From: an uncultured Succinivibrionaceae bacterium
GTDB taxonomy: Bacteria > Pseudomonadota > Gammaproteobacteria > Enterobacterales > Succinivibrionaceae
Assembly (NCBI GenBank): GCA_944390105.1
Contig: CALXOV010000039.1
Location: 1-64,000 of the forward strand
Reading direction: 5' to 3'
Length of the DNA: 64,000 nucleotides
The notes under the pieces are model-generated. The model saw only the letters and a program-made list of their open reading frames with translations, searched no databases and had not been told where the DNA came from. Position numbers and translations under genes: made by a program. The first letter of the stretch is position 1. Each line of letters opens with the position of its first letter. Of the stretch, positions 1 through 10,156 are shown one piece after another.

Positions 1-252
1 GTAGGTGCGGCATTTTAGTGTTGATATAACATGTTGATTTATAAAAATTTTAAGTTCCGATGAGGTACTTTCAAGCTCTGTGCGCGCTTATTAAAATTGC
101 TACTTTTACTCCTTTCATGAAAAAAAACTCTATTTGCTGGAAATGGCATGACTTAGAAGTTAAACTGAAAGTGACGATTCAAAAATATTAGGCACCAGCC
201 AGGTTGTATTTATTTCAGATGAGTTCCAGCTTTAAGGAAATGAACGCAAATT

Positions 253-1674
253 ATGATTCTTCAGCACATAGTCTATAAAAAAATTCCATATTTAGATAAA
301 AAATCGTTTTACAAAAAAAATGCAAATTGCATAGCAACAAATACATTTTTTAACATTTTTTCACCTGCCTTATGGTTAAAACAAGCGAAATTAAGTGATA
401 AAACACCTTTTTATTGTAATTTAGAATTTCAAGGAAGCGGTTGCGCTTATATTATAGCTGTAAATGAAGGTTTTCAAGAATATATTTTTAAAAAGTTATA
501 TGTTAATAACCATGGTACGTTTAAAATTAGGCTCTCAAGCTCTTATTTATATTATTATATTGTGTGGGAAATTTCCCTAAAATTAATTTGTGGTAACTAT
601 GAATGCAAAAGTTCATTTCCTCAAAATAAGTCGGTACGACTTTGTCTAGTAACTGTAACGTACAAAAGAAATAACGATATAAGAAGACTTATTGATACAT
701 TTAACTTGTTTGAAAACAAATACAAAGACTATAATTTAGACTTAATAATTATTAATAATGATAATCAGTCGCAAATAAATAATATACAAAAAAATAATAT
801 AACTGAAGTTGTTTCTAAAAACACTGGGGGGGCAGGTGGCTTTACAAATGGATTAAAAATAGCAATCTCACGTAACAAATATACAAATATTTTGTTGTGC
901 GATGATGATATTGTTTTGCACCCTGAAACTATTTATCGAACATTTTCGTTGCTTCAGTTAACTTTTAATAGAAATTATATTATCTCTGGTGCGATGTTTG
1001 AGACTGAAGATCAAAATTTTTGTCATTGTATTTTTGAGTCATTAAATATGCGAGGACATCATCAAAATATTTTAGGTAGAATAAAACTTGATACAAAAGA
1101 AGCATTAAACGAAGCTATTATAAAGATGATTAAATTATCAGATTATGAATTTAAAAAACAATACGCTGCTTGGTGGTATTGTTGTATTCCAACGGAGCTT
1201 ATAAAAAAATCAGGATTCCCTCTTCAGTTTTTTATAAGAGGAGATGACCAGGAGTACGGAATAAGATTACAAGCAAAAATTGTTACTGTAAACGGAATCC
1301 AAGTCTGGCATCCTGCTTTTTCAAGTAAACGTTCTATTCTAAGAGATTATTTGGGGAATCGTAATTATGCCATTATTAATATAATTCATTACGAGAAATA
1401 CATAACTAATATAGTTTTTCACTTTTTTGTTAAATTTTATAGAGCTATAAATGATAAAGATTATTTATATGCATCTGTTTTAGCTTTAGCTTTGCATGAC
1501 AGTTTTTCATTTAATAATAAAGAGGAAGAACTTGATAATATTTTAAGAAGAATATATGAAGTTAAAAATCGCAAATGGTATGTAAGCTTCTTCTCAATAG
1601 CAAAAAGCCTGCTTATACTTTTTGTTAAAGGGTCTCAAATAAAAGCAAGGCTTAATGGCTTTATTACCAAATAA
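253..1674 (+). CDS. GlfT2-like galactofuranosyltransferase (GT2 family)
   Basis: This 473-residue protein resembles GlfT2-type galactofuranosyltransferases, which polymerise UDP-galactofuranose into cell-surface glycans at the cytoplasmic membrane face. An N-terminal beta-rich part (about 1-125) precedes a GT-A fold (about 130-370). Visible motifs are NTGGAGGF near residue 190, the metal-binding DDD near 217, an AWWY segment, GDDQEYGIRL near 331 and a W-H pair near 353, all typical of GlfT2. The gene is strongly AT-rich compared with the genes after position 2700, which suggests horizontal acquisition. It converges on a broken UDP-galactopyranose mutase gene, whose product would make its donor. 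The start is the first ATG of the frame; only a weak purine-rich stretch lies upstream. Family call confident, exact linkage unknown. Confidence 0.8.
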   Translation: MILQHIVYKKIPYLDKKSFYKKNANCIATNTFFNIFSPALWLKQAKLSDKTPFYCNLEFQGSGCAYIIAVNEGFQEYIFKKLYVNNHGTFKIRLSSSYLYYYIVWEISLKLICGNYECKSSFPQNKSVRLCLVTVTYKRNNDIRRLIDTFNLFENKYKDYNLDLIIINNDNQSQINNIQKNNITEVVSKNTGGAGGFTNGLKIAISRNKYTNILLCDDDIVLHPETIYRTFSLLQLTFNRNYIISGAMFETEDQNFCHCIFESLNMRGHHQNILGRIKLDTKEALNEAIIKMIKLSDYEFKKQYAAWWYCCIPTELIKKSGFPLQFFIRGDDQEYGIRLQAKIVTVNGIQVWHPAFSSKRSILRDYLGNRNYAIINIIHYEKYITNIVFHFFVKFYRAINDKDYLYASVLALALHDSFSFNNKEEELDNILRRIYEVKNRKWYVSFFSIAKSLLILFVKGSQIKARLNGFITK

Positions 1675-2673
1675 TTAGAGCAAATTAGTTTTGATATTTT
1701 CAAAGGTATCAAGTGCTGCTTTTATTGTTTTATCCATATCAATATATTTATACATACCAAGTCTTCCTCCAAGGACAAGATTCGGTGTATTTTTTGCTAA
1801 ATTCAAATATTTTGCATAAAGCTCCCTATTATATGGAGTATCAATAGGATAGTAAGGGGTATCACCATCCTTATACTCCTTTGAGAATTCTCGGCATATT
1901 ACAGTTTTTTCTTGATTATAAATTTTTTCTGCTTCTGGGTGAAAATGTTTAAATTCATGAGTACGCGTATAGGGGATATCGATGCCAGCTTCATTCATTA
2001 CCGCAATGCCCTGATAATCACGAACATTAATAATTTCCCATTTAAAATCTAAAGATCTCCATTCTAGTTTTCCATACTTATAATTAAAAAACTGATCAGG
2101 GGCACCTGTATATATAACCCAATCTTGTTTTGTAATACTTTTAGCGACATCCTCATAAGCAGTATTTAATTTTACAGTAATTAACCTATTTGCAAGTAAT
2201 CCATTAAAAAGAGGCTGGTATCCTCCAATTGGTATGCCCTGATATCGATCTACGAAATAATCTGAATTATAATTAGTTCTGAAGGGTAGACGTTTGATTA
2301 TGTAAGATGGCAAATCTTTTGGATTCCTCTGCCATTGCTTTGTTGTATAGCCCTCTTAATAAATGCTTTATAGAGCTTCTCACCAATCAAGGATATTGCT
2401 TGTTCTTCTAAGTTTAGAGGATTAGGATTATAAGATAATGCAATTTTTTTCTTTAAAAATCTTTCACATTCAGTTGGTGATAATGTTATATTAAAGAATT
2501 GGTTTATGGTCTTCAAATTTATAGGCATTTGATATATTCTATCATTTGATCTTGTTAATACTTGATGCCGATAACTATTAAATTTCGCAAATTTTGATAT
2601 ATACTCATAAACTTCTGCATCTGAGGTATGAAAAATATGTGCACCATATTTATGGCAATTAATACCTGTTGCA
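1675..2673 (-). pseudogene. glf: UDP-galactopyranose mutase, N-truncated and frameshifted
   Basis: The two frames 2298-2673 and 1675-2313 together encode the C-terminal five-sixths of UDP-galactopyranose mutase, the FAD flavoenzyme converting UDP-Galp to UDP-Galf. Recognisable Glf segments are HKYGAHIFHT, the MPINL segment, NLEEQAISLIGEKLYKAF, YQGIPIGGY, YTGAPDQFF and YTRTHEFKHF. At 2352-2356 an extra AG dinucleotide throws the frame; removing it restores KGYTTKQW followed by the next frame. The N-terminal FAD-binding Rossmann segment (about 60 residues) is absent: the sequence switches at about 2673 into a truncated epimerase gene. The enzyme cannot be functional as shown. A recombination scar or assembly chimera would explain both defects. 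Confidence 0.85.
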
Positions 2674-3027
2674 AGGATTGAGCACAATGCCGGCCTGCAT
2701 ACCGGCAACTTGGATATCGTCAAGAGTTTGCGAGGGGATAAGCTCGCTTTCAGGATGGATGTAGACAATATCACAGCCAATATCTGCAAGGCGTTGGATA
2801 TAGCGTCTAGGTTGCATGATCTTCATATGGCAGTCAATTAGCTTTTGCGTACGGCTGCGGATAAATTCGATTTCCCGCAGCGACAAACCGAAGTTCGGGA
2901 CAAAAGTTCCGTCCATCAGATCAAGATGAAGAATATCTACATCGGTCTGCTCAATGAGCTCCATTTCACGAGCTAAATGCTGCACCGGCACATTAAGCAG
3001 CGAGGGACAAAGAATTTTGTGACGCAT
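2659..3027 (-). pseudogene. pentulose/allulose-phosphate 3-epimerase, C-truncated
   Basis: The first 117 residues match the ribulose-phosphate 3-epimerase family, closest in pattern to the AlsE-like branch: CPSLLNV at the N-terminus, HLDLMDGTFVPNFG with the metal-ligand His and Asp, DCHMKIMQPRRYI, and HPE. The reading stops just after the GIVLNP strand. Normal members run to about 220-230 residues, so half the TIM barrel is missing. The lost part is replaced by the middle of glf. The intact start (ATG at 3027) lies 11 bp after the GntR regulator gene, so this was probably the second gene of a GntR-controlled sugar-acid cluster. Truncated and presumably inactive. Confidence 0.75.
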
Positions 3028-3038
3028 AGTCGTTGCTC

Positions 3039-3746
3039 CTAAAATGATGGCTCTGTCATATGTTTGCGCTGTGCGGCAAGTTGCGACGGCACATTAATGT
3101 TCGGATCCAGCGAGAACTTGTAGAGCGTATTCTTTTCAGAGTGACAAACGTGCTTTAGGGCAGCTTGTTTGGCGGATTTAACATCGTTGCTTAAGATAGC
3201 ATCAATGATGCGGATATGTTCTTGAATTGATTTGTCTTTAATTGGATCTGACGATAAGCAGCGAAAGCGGTCACTGTGATCAAAAGTTTTGCTCATGGTT
3301 GAGATGAGGATGGGGTTGCTGCAGTACTTAAGCAGCGTCCAATGCAGTTCGGCATCGACGCTGATGAAATCAGTGCGTGCCTGTGGATTACACAGATCGG
3401 GAACATGCTCAAGCTTTTCTCGTAAGTTAAGAAATACCGAAAAATCCTGCAAGGTCTCAATTACACATTGGCACAGATAGGGTTCAATCAGCTTGCGTAC
3501 GCTGTACACATCTTTAATTAGCTTAACCGTCACTGGAGCGACTACGGTTCCTTTTTGCGGATAAATCAGGATTAAGTCATCGGCTTTAAGACGCTGCAGT
3601 GCCTCTCGTACCGGGGTACGGGAGATGTTTAGCGCCTTTTGAATTTCGTCCTCTGAAACGTCCATCATGGGCTGGAATTCACCAGTTATGATCTTGCGTT
3701 TTAAGTATTTATAAGCTTCGTCAGATTTGCTCATTGTTTTTTTCAA
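3039..3746 (-). CDS. GntR-family transcriptional regulator (FadR/FCD type)
   Basis: A 235-residue regulator with an N-terminal winged helix (about 8-75; signature ISRTPVREALQRL and the wing YPQKGTVVAPV) and an all-helical C-terminal ligand-sensing FCD domain (about 85-215). FadR/FCD GntR proteins generally repress catabolic genes until a carboxylate or sugar-acid effector binds. It precedes the truncated epimerase by 11 bp in the same direction and is near glycerate kinase, which fits control of sugar-acid or tetronate/glycerate use. AT-rich sequence with short dyads upstream (3747-3800) is a plausible self-operator. Complete at both ends. Confidence 0.88.
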   Translation of the reverse strand: MKKTMSKSDEAYKYLKRKIITGEFQPMMDVSEDEIQKALNISRTPVREALQRLKADDLILIYPQKGTVVAPVTVKLIKDVYSVRKLIEPYLCQCVIETLQDFSVFLNLREKLEHVPDLCNPQARTDFISVDAELHWTLLKYCSNPILISTMSKTFDHSDRFRCLSSDPIKDKSIQEHIRIIDAILSNDVKSAKQAALKHVCHSEKNTLYKFSLDPNINVPSQLAAQRKHMTEPSF

Positions 3747-4131
3747 ATATATTCAACTGATATATTAATTGTAGTATTAGTTTGAAATAATTAAATTGAA
3801 AAATTGAAGAAAAGTGATCTTAATCAACCTTTCAAAGGGGATATTAGCCCTAAGTGATATTTAATAGACAGTGGCATACCTAGATATGGGAGTAATATAC
3901 TGTGAAGTAAAATTAACTTATTTAGATATGAGCAGACTGCAGGTGACCGCATGCAAGGGTGAAAACTGTTGGACAGCAGAGTTACAACCAAGGCTGCAAG
4001 CCAGATAAGATGGTATTGCCGTAGCTAGGGAGCTTGGGTAGCTGGCTTGAAGGAGCCCGTTAGAGCTTTGCTTTCAGCGCTGTACGCAAAGCTGGGTTGG
4101 GACAATGCCGCCCCACCGTCCCGCGCTTTTG
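3747..4131. other. intergenic region, promoter side of the GntR gene
   Basis: No convincing gene is seen. The first 50 bases next to the GntR start are AT-rich with the partial dyad ATATTCAACTGATATATT, a candidate promoter/operator for the minus-strand regulator. The remaining GC-richer part (3950-4131) lies downstream of the CdaR-like gene and shows several short imperfect stems but no clear U-tract terminator. Confidence 0.4.
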
Positions 4132-5262
4132 CTACATTTCTTTCCTATCTCCGCCGTTATCAAGAAATGCAAAATGCAGCAACATAAGATCTTCGATGCA
4201 GTCAGGATCTAGCCCTGTAGCTTCTTTGATGATTTTAAAGCGGTTTTTTAAGGTATTGCGATGAATGCTCAGACTTTGGGCAGTACGCTGCAGCTCTAAA
4301 TTCTGTTGCATGTAGGTTTTGATGGTATCCTGCAGTTCAACTGACAGCTTGTTATGCGCTAAGCGATCGCGAATTAAATCCAAAAGAAAACGATAAGGGC
4401 GGATGCAGATAGCTGAAGAGAGTACGTCGCCGGCTTTGGTACAGTCCAGCGAATGGCCGGAGTTTAACAGGCAGAATTTGGCAAAGCGCAGTGATTTGAG
4501 CATGGAACAGACATTTACTGCGCGCAGTCCCTTGACAGAAACCATCTTCCTGCCGCGTTCGCTGCAGACCTGTTCAATTAACTGATGGTACGGCAAAGCT
4601 CCGTCATGCTGCGGCGAGAGCAGCAGCATCAGATCTTCCTCAAGCAGACTTACCTCATCGTTCTCCAGTTCAACTGCTAGGCGGCGCAGGATCTCCTGCA
4701 GACAGCTACAGCTGGCAAATTTATCTTCGCGCCCATCTAAACGGCGGATCTGGATAAGGTAAGGCGTACGGGGCCCCGAAAAATCATACAGCGAGGCTAA
4801 GTGCCGGTAGGAGCTATCATCAATGATCTGCTCATCATCTAGGCATTTAATCAATAACATATCGGTAAAGCGACGGCTCCAATTAATTTCACGATTCTTA
4901 ATGGCCTGCTTAGTTAATAGCTCAGCGGTTAAGACGGCTAAAGCTGCGTAGCGTGAAATTTCATTGGGATTGCCGCTGACGCCTACTACAAATACCACCT
5001 TGCCATTGACGATAATAGGGGTATTGATACCCGGCGCATAGTGCGTTTTGCCGACAAGCTGCGGCTCGACATCTTCATCATAAATGCTTATGGGAACGCC
5101 TTGCTGGGCAACCGTCAGGCCGATTTCATGCAGCTCGCCGATGCGGCTCTTATCCCCTGAGGCCACAATGATCCCGTCTGTATTAATAACGTTCACATTG
5201 TGGTGAATGATCTGCATCGCTCGCTCAACAATATCGTTGGCAAGTTCAGAGGTTAAGATCAT
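4132..5262 (-). CDS. CdaR-like sugar diacid/glycerate regulator
   Basis: The 376-residue protein has an N-terminal putative sugar-diacid recognition domain (about 1-135, with VINTDGIIVASGDKSRIG and INTPIIVNGKVVFVVGVSG) and a C-terminal PucR-type helix-turn-helix (about 310-365, LQRTAQSLSIHRNTLKNRFKII). In enterobacteria CdaR activates glucarate, galactarate and glycerate genes in response to glycerate. Its start overlaps the stop of the upstream glycerate kinase gene (ATGA), so the two are translationally coupled and the regulator probably senses that enzyme's substrate. Both ends are intact, unlike several genes upstream in the same cluster. Confidence 0.85.
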   Translation of the reverse strand: MILTSELANDIVERAMQIIHHNVNVINTDGIIVASGDKSRIGELHEIGLTVAQQGVPISIYDEDVEPQLVGKTHYAPGINTPIIVNGKVVFVVGVSGNPNEISRYAALAVLTAELLTKQAIKNREINWSRRFTDMLLIKCLDDEQIIDDSSYRHLASLYDFSGPRTPYLIQIRRLDGREDKFASCSCLQEILRRLAVELENDEVSLLEEDLMLLLSPQHDGALPYHQLIEQVCSERGRKMVSVKGLRAVNVCSMLKSLRFAKFCLLNSGHSLDCTKAGDVLSSAICIRPYRFLLDLIRDRLAHNKLSVELQDTIKTYMQQNLELQRTAQSLSIHRNTLKNRFKIIKEATGLDPDCIEDLMLLHFAFLDNGGDRKEM

Positions 5263-6415
5263 GTGTCCTGCCTTTTAGCTGCAGCTTGATAAAAGAGCCT
5301 AAACGCATTTGCTGCAGCCATCTGTAGCAAATGCTCACTTTGCGCCATTGACTCTTGCAGTGTAAGTGGACGTGGACAGATGGAAAACATCGCATCAATG
5401 CCGTAGTCATACAGGGCAACAGCATCGTCAGATAAACCGCCGCATAGCGCGATTACCGGCAGGCCAAATTGTTTAGCGCGCCGGGCTACGCCGACCGGGG
5501 CTTTGCCCTGACAGCTTTGCCTATCCATACGCCCTTCTCCCACCAGCACCAGATCGGCCCCCGGCAGATTAGCATTGATGTGCAACAGGTCAAGCACTTC
5601 ATCGATGCCGCTTTTAAGTTTGGCATGGCAGCACCACAGTAGCGCAAAGCCCAAGCCGCCGGCGGCACCAGCACCCGGTCTGTCCATGCAGGCGCTTCCA
5701 CGCTCGCCAAGTACTGCGACATAATTGCTAAGGCCTTGTTCTAACAGTTCTAAATCATTATCCAGCAGGCCTTTTTGCGGGCCGAAAATATGGGTAGCTC
5801 CGTTGGGACCGAGTAGCTGATTGGATACATCGCAGGTACCGGTAAACTCGCAGTCTTTAAGCTCTGAGCATAGATTGGAAATATCAATGCGTCCGATATT
5901 AATTAAATCAGCACCGCACAGTGGTTTGAGGATTTCAGCTCCGTCCATGGCAAAAAATCTGCCGCCCAACGCTTGGATAAAGCCGGCTCCGCCATCGTTA
6001 GTGGCGCTACCTCCTAGGCCGATGGAAAAACGGCGGCAGCCGAGGCTCAGGGCGTGCTTTACAGCCTCGCCTAGACCTTTAGTGGTTGCATTAATGGCGC
6101 GGCGCAGCTCTGGCTTCTCCAGAGTAAGCCCTGAACACTGCGCCATTTCAATAATACAGTGTTCGTCCTTGATGAGCATGGTACAGACAGTTGGACGCAA
6201 GTAGGGGCCGGTGACTGCGATTTTTTCGCTGCGGTAGCCTGATGCACTCAAACTGGAGGTTAAAGCTTCAATCAGCCCTTCTCCTCCGTCTGAAATCGGT
6301 AACTCCAGCGTTTCAGTTTGCGGTAAGAAGTTTTAATCCCGCGGGCTACGGCTGCGCAAGCCTGCGTTGCACTGCAGCTGCCTTTAAAAGAGTCAAGTGC
6401 GATGATTACTTTCAT
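5259..6415 (-). pseudogene. glycerate kinase, one-base frameshift near the 5' end
   Basis: Glycerate kinase phosphorylates D-glycerate to feed lower glycolysis. The ATG at 6415 (AAGGAT upstream) opens a frame reading MKVIIALDSFKGS..., the family N-terminus, which fails after about 40 codons. From about 6330 the family sequence continues in another frame: LPISDGGEG, then GLGGSATNDGGAGF, GAGAAGGLGF, LVGEGRMDRQS and ALCGG. A single extra A in the short run at 6331-6334 would join both into a normal 385-residue enzyme. It lies 9 bp after the acyl-CoA ligase and overlaps the CdaR-like gene. It is either a recent pseudogene, a slippage (phase-variable) site or a sequence error; internal TTG initiation at 6251 would give an enzyme lacking part of the active site. 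Confidence 0.82.
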
Positions 6416-6424
6416 ACATTATCC

Positions 6425-7961
6425 TTATGCATGTTGCTTTGTGCCGTCTATGGCGGACTGCAGCTGCTGACGCAGTTGGCGTTTATTGATTTTGCCGTTA
6501 TTGGTGCGGGGAAAATCTGCCATTAAAATGTATTGCACCGGAAGCTGAAAACGCGGCAGATTGCGCTGTAAAAAGGCAGAAAGATCGGCAAGCCTCAGTT
6601 CGCTTGCCGGCGCGGTGCGGATAAAGGCGACCGGGACTTCACCATACAGCGCGTCTGCTTTAGCAATCAGTGCAACTTCAAGCACCGCGCTGCTGAAAGT
6701 GGTAATGAGGCTTTCAACTTCGGGGCAGAAAATCTTTTCACCGCCGCGGTTAATGATGTCTTTGACTCTATCTTTGACGATAAGCTCGCCGCTTGCTGTC
6801 AACATGCCGATGTCGCCGGTGTTGAAGAAATCCCCGTCAAAGTATTGTGCTACCTGCTCAGGCTGTGGGAAGTAACGCTTGATCACCATTGGGCCCTTAA
6901 TCCAGATCACGCCACTTGCACCAGGAGGCAGTACGTGTCCAGCCTCATCGCGGATCTCAATGGCGCAGCCAGGGGTGACGGTGCCGGATGATGCGCCATC
7001 TTTAGTTAAACTCAGATCGCCGCGGTAAATCGTAAAGGGAGAAGTGGATTCAGTTAGACCGTAGATAGAATGCACGGCAGCTTGCGGAAATAAATGCTTA
7101 AGGGCTTTAATTGTTCCCATATTCAGCCGTCCAGCGCCGCAGGAAATGGAAGTCAGCGAGGACAGCGGATGCAGACCTTGCTTGGCGCTTTCTTCCTGTA
7201 GCAGGGAAAATACTGTCGGCGAACCATGCAGGAAAGTTATCTGATGTTCATCAATCAGCTTTAAGATGCGCTCGGCATTAAATCGCGGTTCGACGTAGAC
7301 AGTAACTCCTAGATAGACGAATAAAGCTAAGATCGCGATAAGTCCGGTGATATGAAAAATGGGCACGCCTAAAATGGTGCGATCTTCGGACGTAAGTTTA
7401 AGCGCCTGAGCGTAGGCTTTAACCGCTGCTTCAATATTTGAGCTACTGATGACAGCTCCTTTAGGAGTTTCGGTGGTGCCTGAAGTAAACATAATAATTT
7501 CAGGAATGTCTGCAGCTGGCATCACCGGTTTTGCGTCAGCGCTAAGCGGTGCAGTTGCAGTAAAATGCAGCGAGCCTGCGGCAAAACACTTACAGGATGC
7601 AGGCAGCAGCTGCGGGAAGAATGGCTGTTTCGTTTCATCATAAAAAAACCGCCTTAGGTTCAATTGATGACAGCAGATGGGCGATACCTTCTTGCTTGAG
7701 CTTAGTTGACACCGGGATGACTGTGATGTGCAGACGGCTGGCGCCATAAATTAAGGCGCAGAAATCCTGAGTTGATCCTAAAGCTGCATAAATCATATCG
7801 CCGGATTTAAGCCCTTGCGCCTGCAGAAAAGCAGCACAGCAATCGGCGCAGTGCAGAAACTGCGTGAAAGTAAGGCAAGCGGCATCATTAAAAATCAAAG
7901 CGGGTTTATCGCGATATAAAGTCGCGCTGCGGTACAGTGAGTTATATAAAAAACCGCTCAT
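6425..7961 (-). pseudogene. AMP-forming acyl-CoA ligase, frameshift in a T7 tract
   Basis: A member of the ANL superfamily, which activates a carboxylic acid to acyl-AMP and then acyl-CoA. Start ATG 7961 is preceded by AAGGAAC. Visible motifs are IIMFTSGTTETPKG (P-loop), YGLTES, NTGDIG, VKDRVKDIINRGGEKIFCPEVE (hinge) and the C-terminal GKINKRQL with the catalytic lysine. The frame breaks at the run of seven A (plus strand 7642-7648); removing one base restores KAVFYDETKQP and a product of 511 residues, the usual length. It stands between a terminator (8030-8070) and glycerate kinase. Substrate cannot be read; the size suggests a medium- or short-chain or crotonobetaine-type ligase. Confidence 0.82.
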
Positions 7962-8029
7962 AACTTGTTCCTTAATCTGCATCAATGGTTGAAGCATGCA
8001 GCGTTGCAGAAAGCTCCCCTAGGTGGGGC

Positions 8030-8070
8030 TTAAAAAATGAGGCCAGAGCGGATAATGTGCTGAGGCCTCA
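8030..8070 (-). terminator. rho-independent terminator after the thiolase gene
   Basis: Read on the minus strand, TGAGGCC/GGCCTCA arms (8038-8044 with 8064-8070) form a hairpin followed directly by six T (8032-8037). It separates the thiolase-SDR-CoA-transferase group from the ligase-glycerate kinase-regulator group. Confidence 0.8.
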
Positions 8071-8130
8071 ACAGTTTCCTCTGGTATTAACGCTAAATAG
8101 GTGACAGCAGATATACGTCTACTTTAAGCA

Positions 8131-9315
8131 CTAGGGCTTAGTGAAGTACATGGAGATGCCTTGTCCGCCACCGATGCACATGCTGATCATGGCGTCCTGC
8201 TTATCGGTACGGTTGAGCTCGTACATCACTTTGACCGTCAGAATGGCTCCGGTTGCTCCTAGCGGGTGACCAATAGAGATGCCGCCGCCATAGATATTTA
8301 CTTTGTCAGGGTCAAGTCCTATATCACGTCTTACCGCATAGGCCTGGCTGGCAAAGGCTTCATTGATCTCGAACATGTCAATGCTCTTTAAATCAAGTCC
8401 CAGTTTTTTAGCCAGCTTTTCTGACGAAAACTTCGGTGAATATCCCATCAGTTCAGCTTTAAAGCCGGCTACCGCATAGTCAACTACTTTAAGCAGCGGC
8501 TTTAAGCCAAGTTCCTTGGCTTTATCCGCGCTCATCAGCACTAAAGCGGCAGCGCCGTCATTTAAGGAGGAGGAGTTTCCGGCGGTTACGGTGCCGTTCT
8601 CCTTGACAAAGCATGGCTTTAATTTAGCGAGCTTTTCAATGGTCTGATCGGCACGCGGTCCTTCATCGGTATCAAAGATAGTGACGCGGCCTTTGCGATC
8701 TTTGAGCTCCACTGGCAGGATTTCATCCTTGAATTTGCCGTCGGCAATGGCTTTAACCGCACGCAGGTGAGATTGCAGCGCAAATTGATCCTGTTCTTCC
8801 CGGCTGACGTTGTATTCGCGAGCGACATTTTCCGCGGTAACGCCGTTATGATTACCGTCAAGCGGCCAAGTTAAGATGTCCAGCACGCCGTCTTCAAAAA
8901 CTTTATGTCCCATGCGGGCACCCCAGCGCGCATCGTACACGTAGTAGGGCAGCCGCGAGGTGCTTTCTACACCGCCTGCCACTACGACATCGGCATGACC
9001 GGTTAAGATCTCTAAATAGGCATCGGCAATTGACTGCAGGCTTGAGCCGCACTGACGGTTGACTGAATATGCGGTTACGCTTTCAGGCAGGTCTGCTTTA
9101 AGACCGATGGCACGGGCAATAAAGCCGTCAGCACCGATTTCGCCGACTTCGCCTACAATCAGTTCATCAATTAACTTAGGATCAATTTGTGCGCGCTTCA
9201 CGGCTTCCTTTACTACCATAGCGCCCATTTCAATGGAGGAGAGCGTCTTTAGACTGCCGCCGAAGCTGCCGACCGGTAGACGTACGCCGCTTACGATAAC
9301 TACTTCTTTAGTCAT
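8131..9315 (-). CDS. acetyl-CoA acetyltransferase (thiolase)
   Basis: A complete 394-residue thiolase. It condenses two acetyl-CoA to acetoacetyl-CoA or cleaves 3-ketoacyl-CoA. The acylated cysteine is in [11 protein letters not shown] (about residue 90), the catalytic histidine in [15 protein letters not shown] (about 350) and the second cysteine in [10 protein letters not shown] (about 380); NEAFA is also present. Length equals typical acetyl-CoA acetyltransferases. It lies in the same direction as the SDR, CoA-transferase and hydroxyacyl-CoA dehydrogenase, forming a C4 acyl-CoA pathway. It terminates at TAG, followed by a strong terminator, so TAG is evidently a stop here. Intact although its neighbours are broken. 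Confidence 0.93.
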   Translation of the reverse strand: MTKEVVIVSGVRLPVGSFGGSLKTLSSIEMGAMVVKEAVKRAQIDPKLIDELIVGEVGEIGADGFIARAIGLKADLPESVTAYSVNRQCGSSLQSIADAYLEILTGHADVVVAGGVESTSRLPYYVYDARWGARMGHKVFEDGVLDILTWPLDGNHNGVTAENVAREYNVSREEQDQFALQSHLRAVKAIADGKFKDEILPVELKDRKGRVTIFDTDEGPRADQTIEKLAKLKPCFVKENGTVTAGNSSSLNDGAAALVLMSADKAKELGLKPLLKVVDYAVAGFKAELMGYSPKFSSEKLAKKLGLDLKSIDMFEINEAFASQAYAVRRDIGLDPDKVNIYGGGISIGHPLGATGAILTVKVMYELNRTDKQDAMISMCIGGGQGISMYFTKP

Positions 9316-9401
9316 GATAAAAATCCTTTATTTCAATTCAAGTATGGTTAACCGGCGGTGTTGGAGTGCCGCCTGATGCCAATCTTTAAACATCGCTTAC
9401 G

Positions 9402-10145
9402 TTAGACAATCATGCCGCCGCCTACATTGATCACTTCGGCGGTGATATAGGAAGCCTCATCGGAGGCCAGGAAAGCCACCATATTGGCTACATCTGCAGG
9501 CTTACCGGCATAGCCGGCCGGAATTTTGGCCATCATGATGTCCCAAGGCTTGCCGTCATTAATTTCCTTAAGCTTTAAGGTCATGTTGGTTTCAATGAAT
9601 CCAGGGCAGATCACGTTGCAGGTAATACCTTTCTTGGCGTTTTCACGCGCGGCGGTCTTGGTAAGGCCTACTACGCCAGCTTTGGCTGCGGCATAGTTGG
9701 CCTGTCCGATGTTGCCAAGCCAGCTTCCGGAGGAAATATTGATCACGCGGCCGTAGTTATTCGTGCGCATGTGCATGATCGCCTGCTGCGTGCAGTAGAA
9801 CGTCGCGGTCAGATCGACATCGATCACCATCTGCCAATTCTCGGGAGACATCTTGTGCAGCATGCCGTCACGATTGATTCCGGCATTGTTGACCATGATG
9901 TCGATGGTGCCGTATTTTTCTAAAATGTGAGCAAAGACCTGCTGTACTTCCTCAAGCTTGGACACATTTACCTGATGGAACTCGGCTTGCATACCGGCAG
10001 CTGTAATTTCTGCTAAAGTCTCACTGCAATCGGCCAGATCGGGAATATTGACCTAGGCACCTTCCTGGGCGAGCTTTAAGGCAATAGCCCGTCCGATGCC
10101 GTTGGCTCCGCCGGTGACGACTGCGACTTTGCGGTTTAGTTTCAT
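9402..10145 (-). pseudogene. FabG/PhaB-like SDR 3-oxoacyl-CoA reductase with in-frame TAG
   Basis: The gene starts at ATG 10145 (GGAGTC upstream) with [12 protein letters not shown], the NADP-binding glycine motif of short-chain dehydrogenases. After the segment LAQEGA a TAG codon (10055-10053) interrupts the frame, then it continues without shift: NNAG, the catalytic Ser in NISSGSWLG, YAAAK (Tyr and Lys) and CPGFIETNM. Complete length would be 247 residues, normal for FabG or acetoacetyl-CoA reductase PhaB. The position of the TAG is normally occupied by a variable residue before a beta strand, and CAG (Gln) to TAG is the simplest change. Reinitiation at 9992 would lack the cofactor site. 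Confidence 0.85.
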
Positions 10146-10156
10146 GGTAAGACTCC

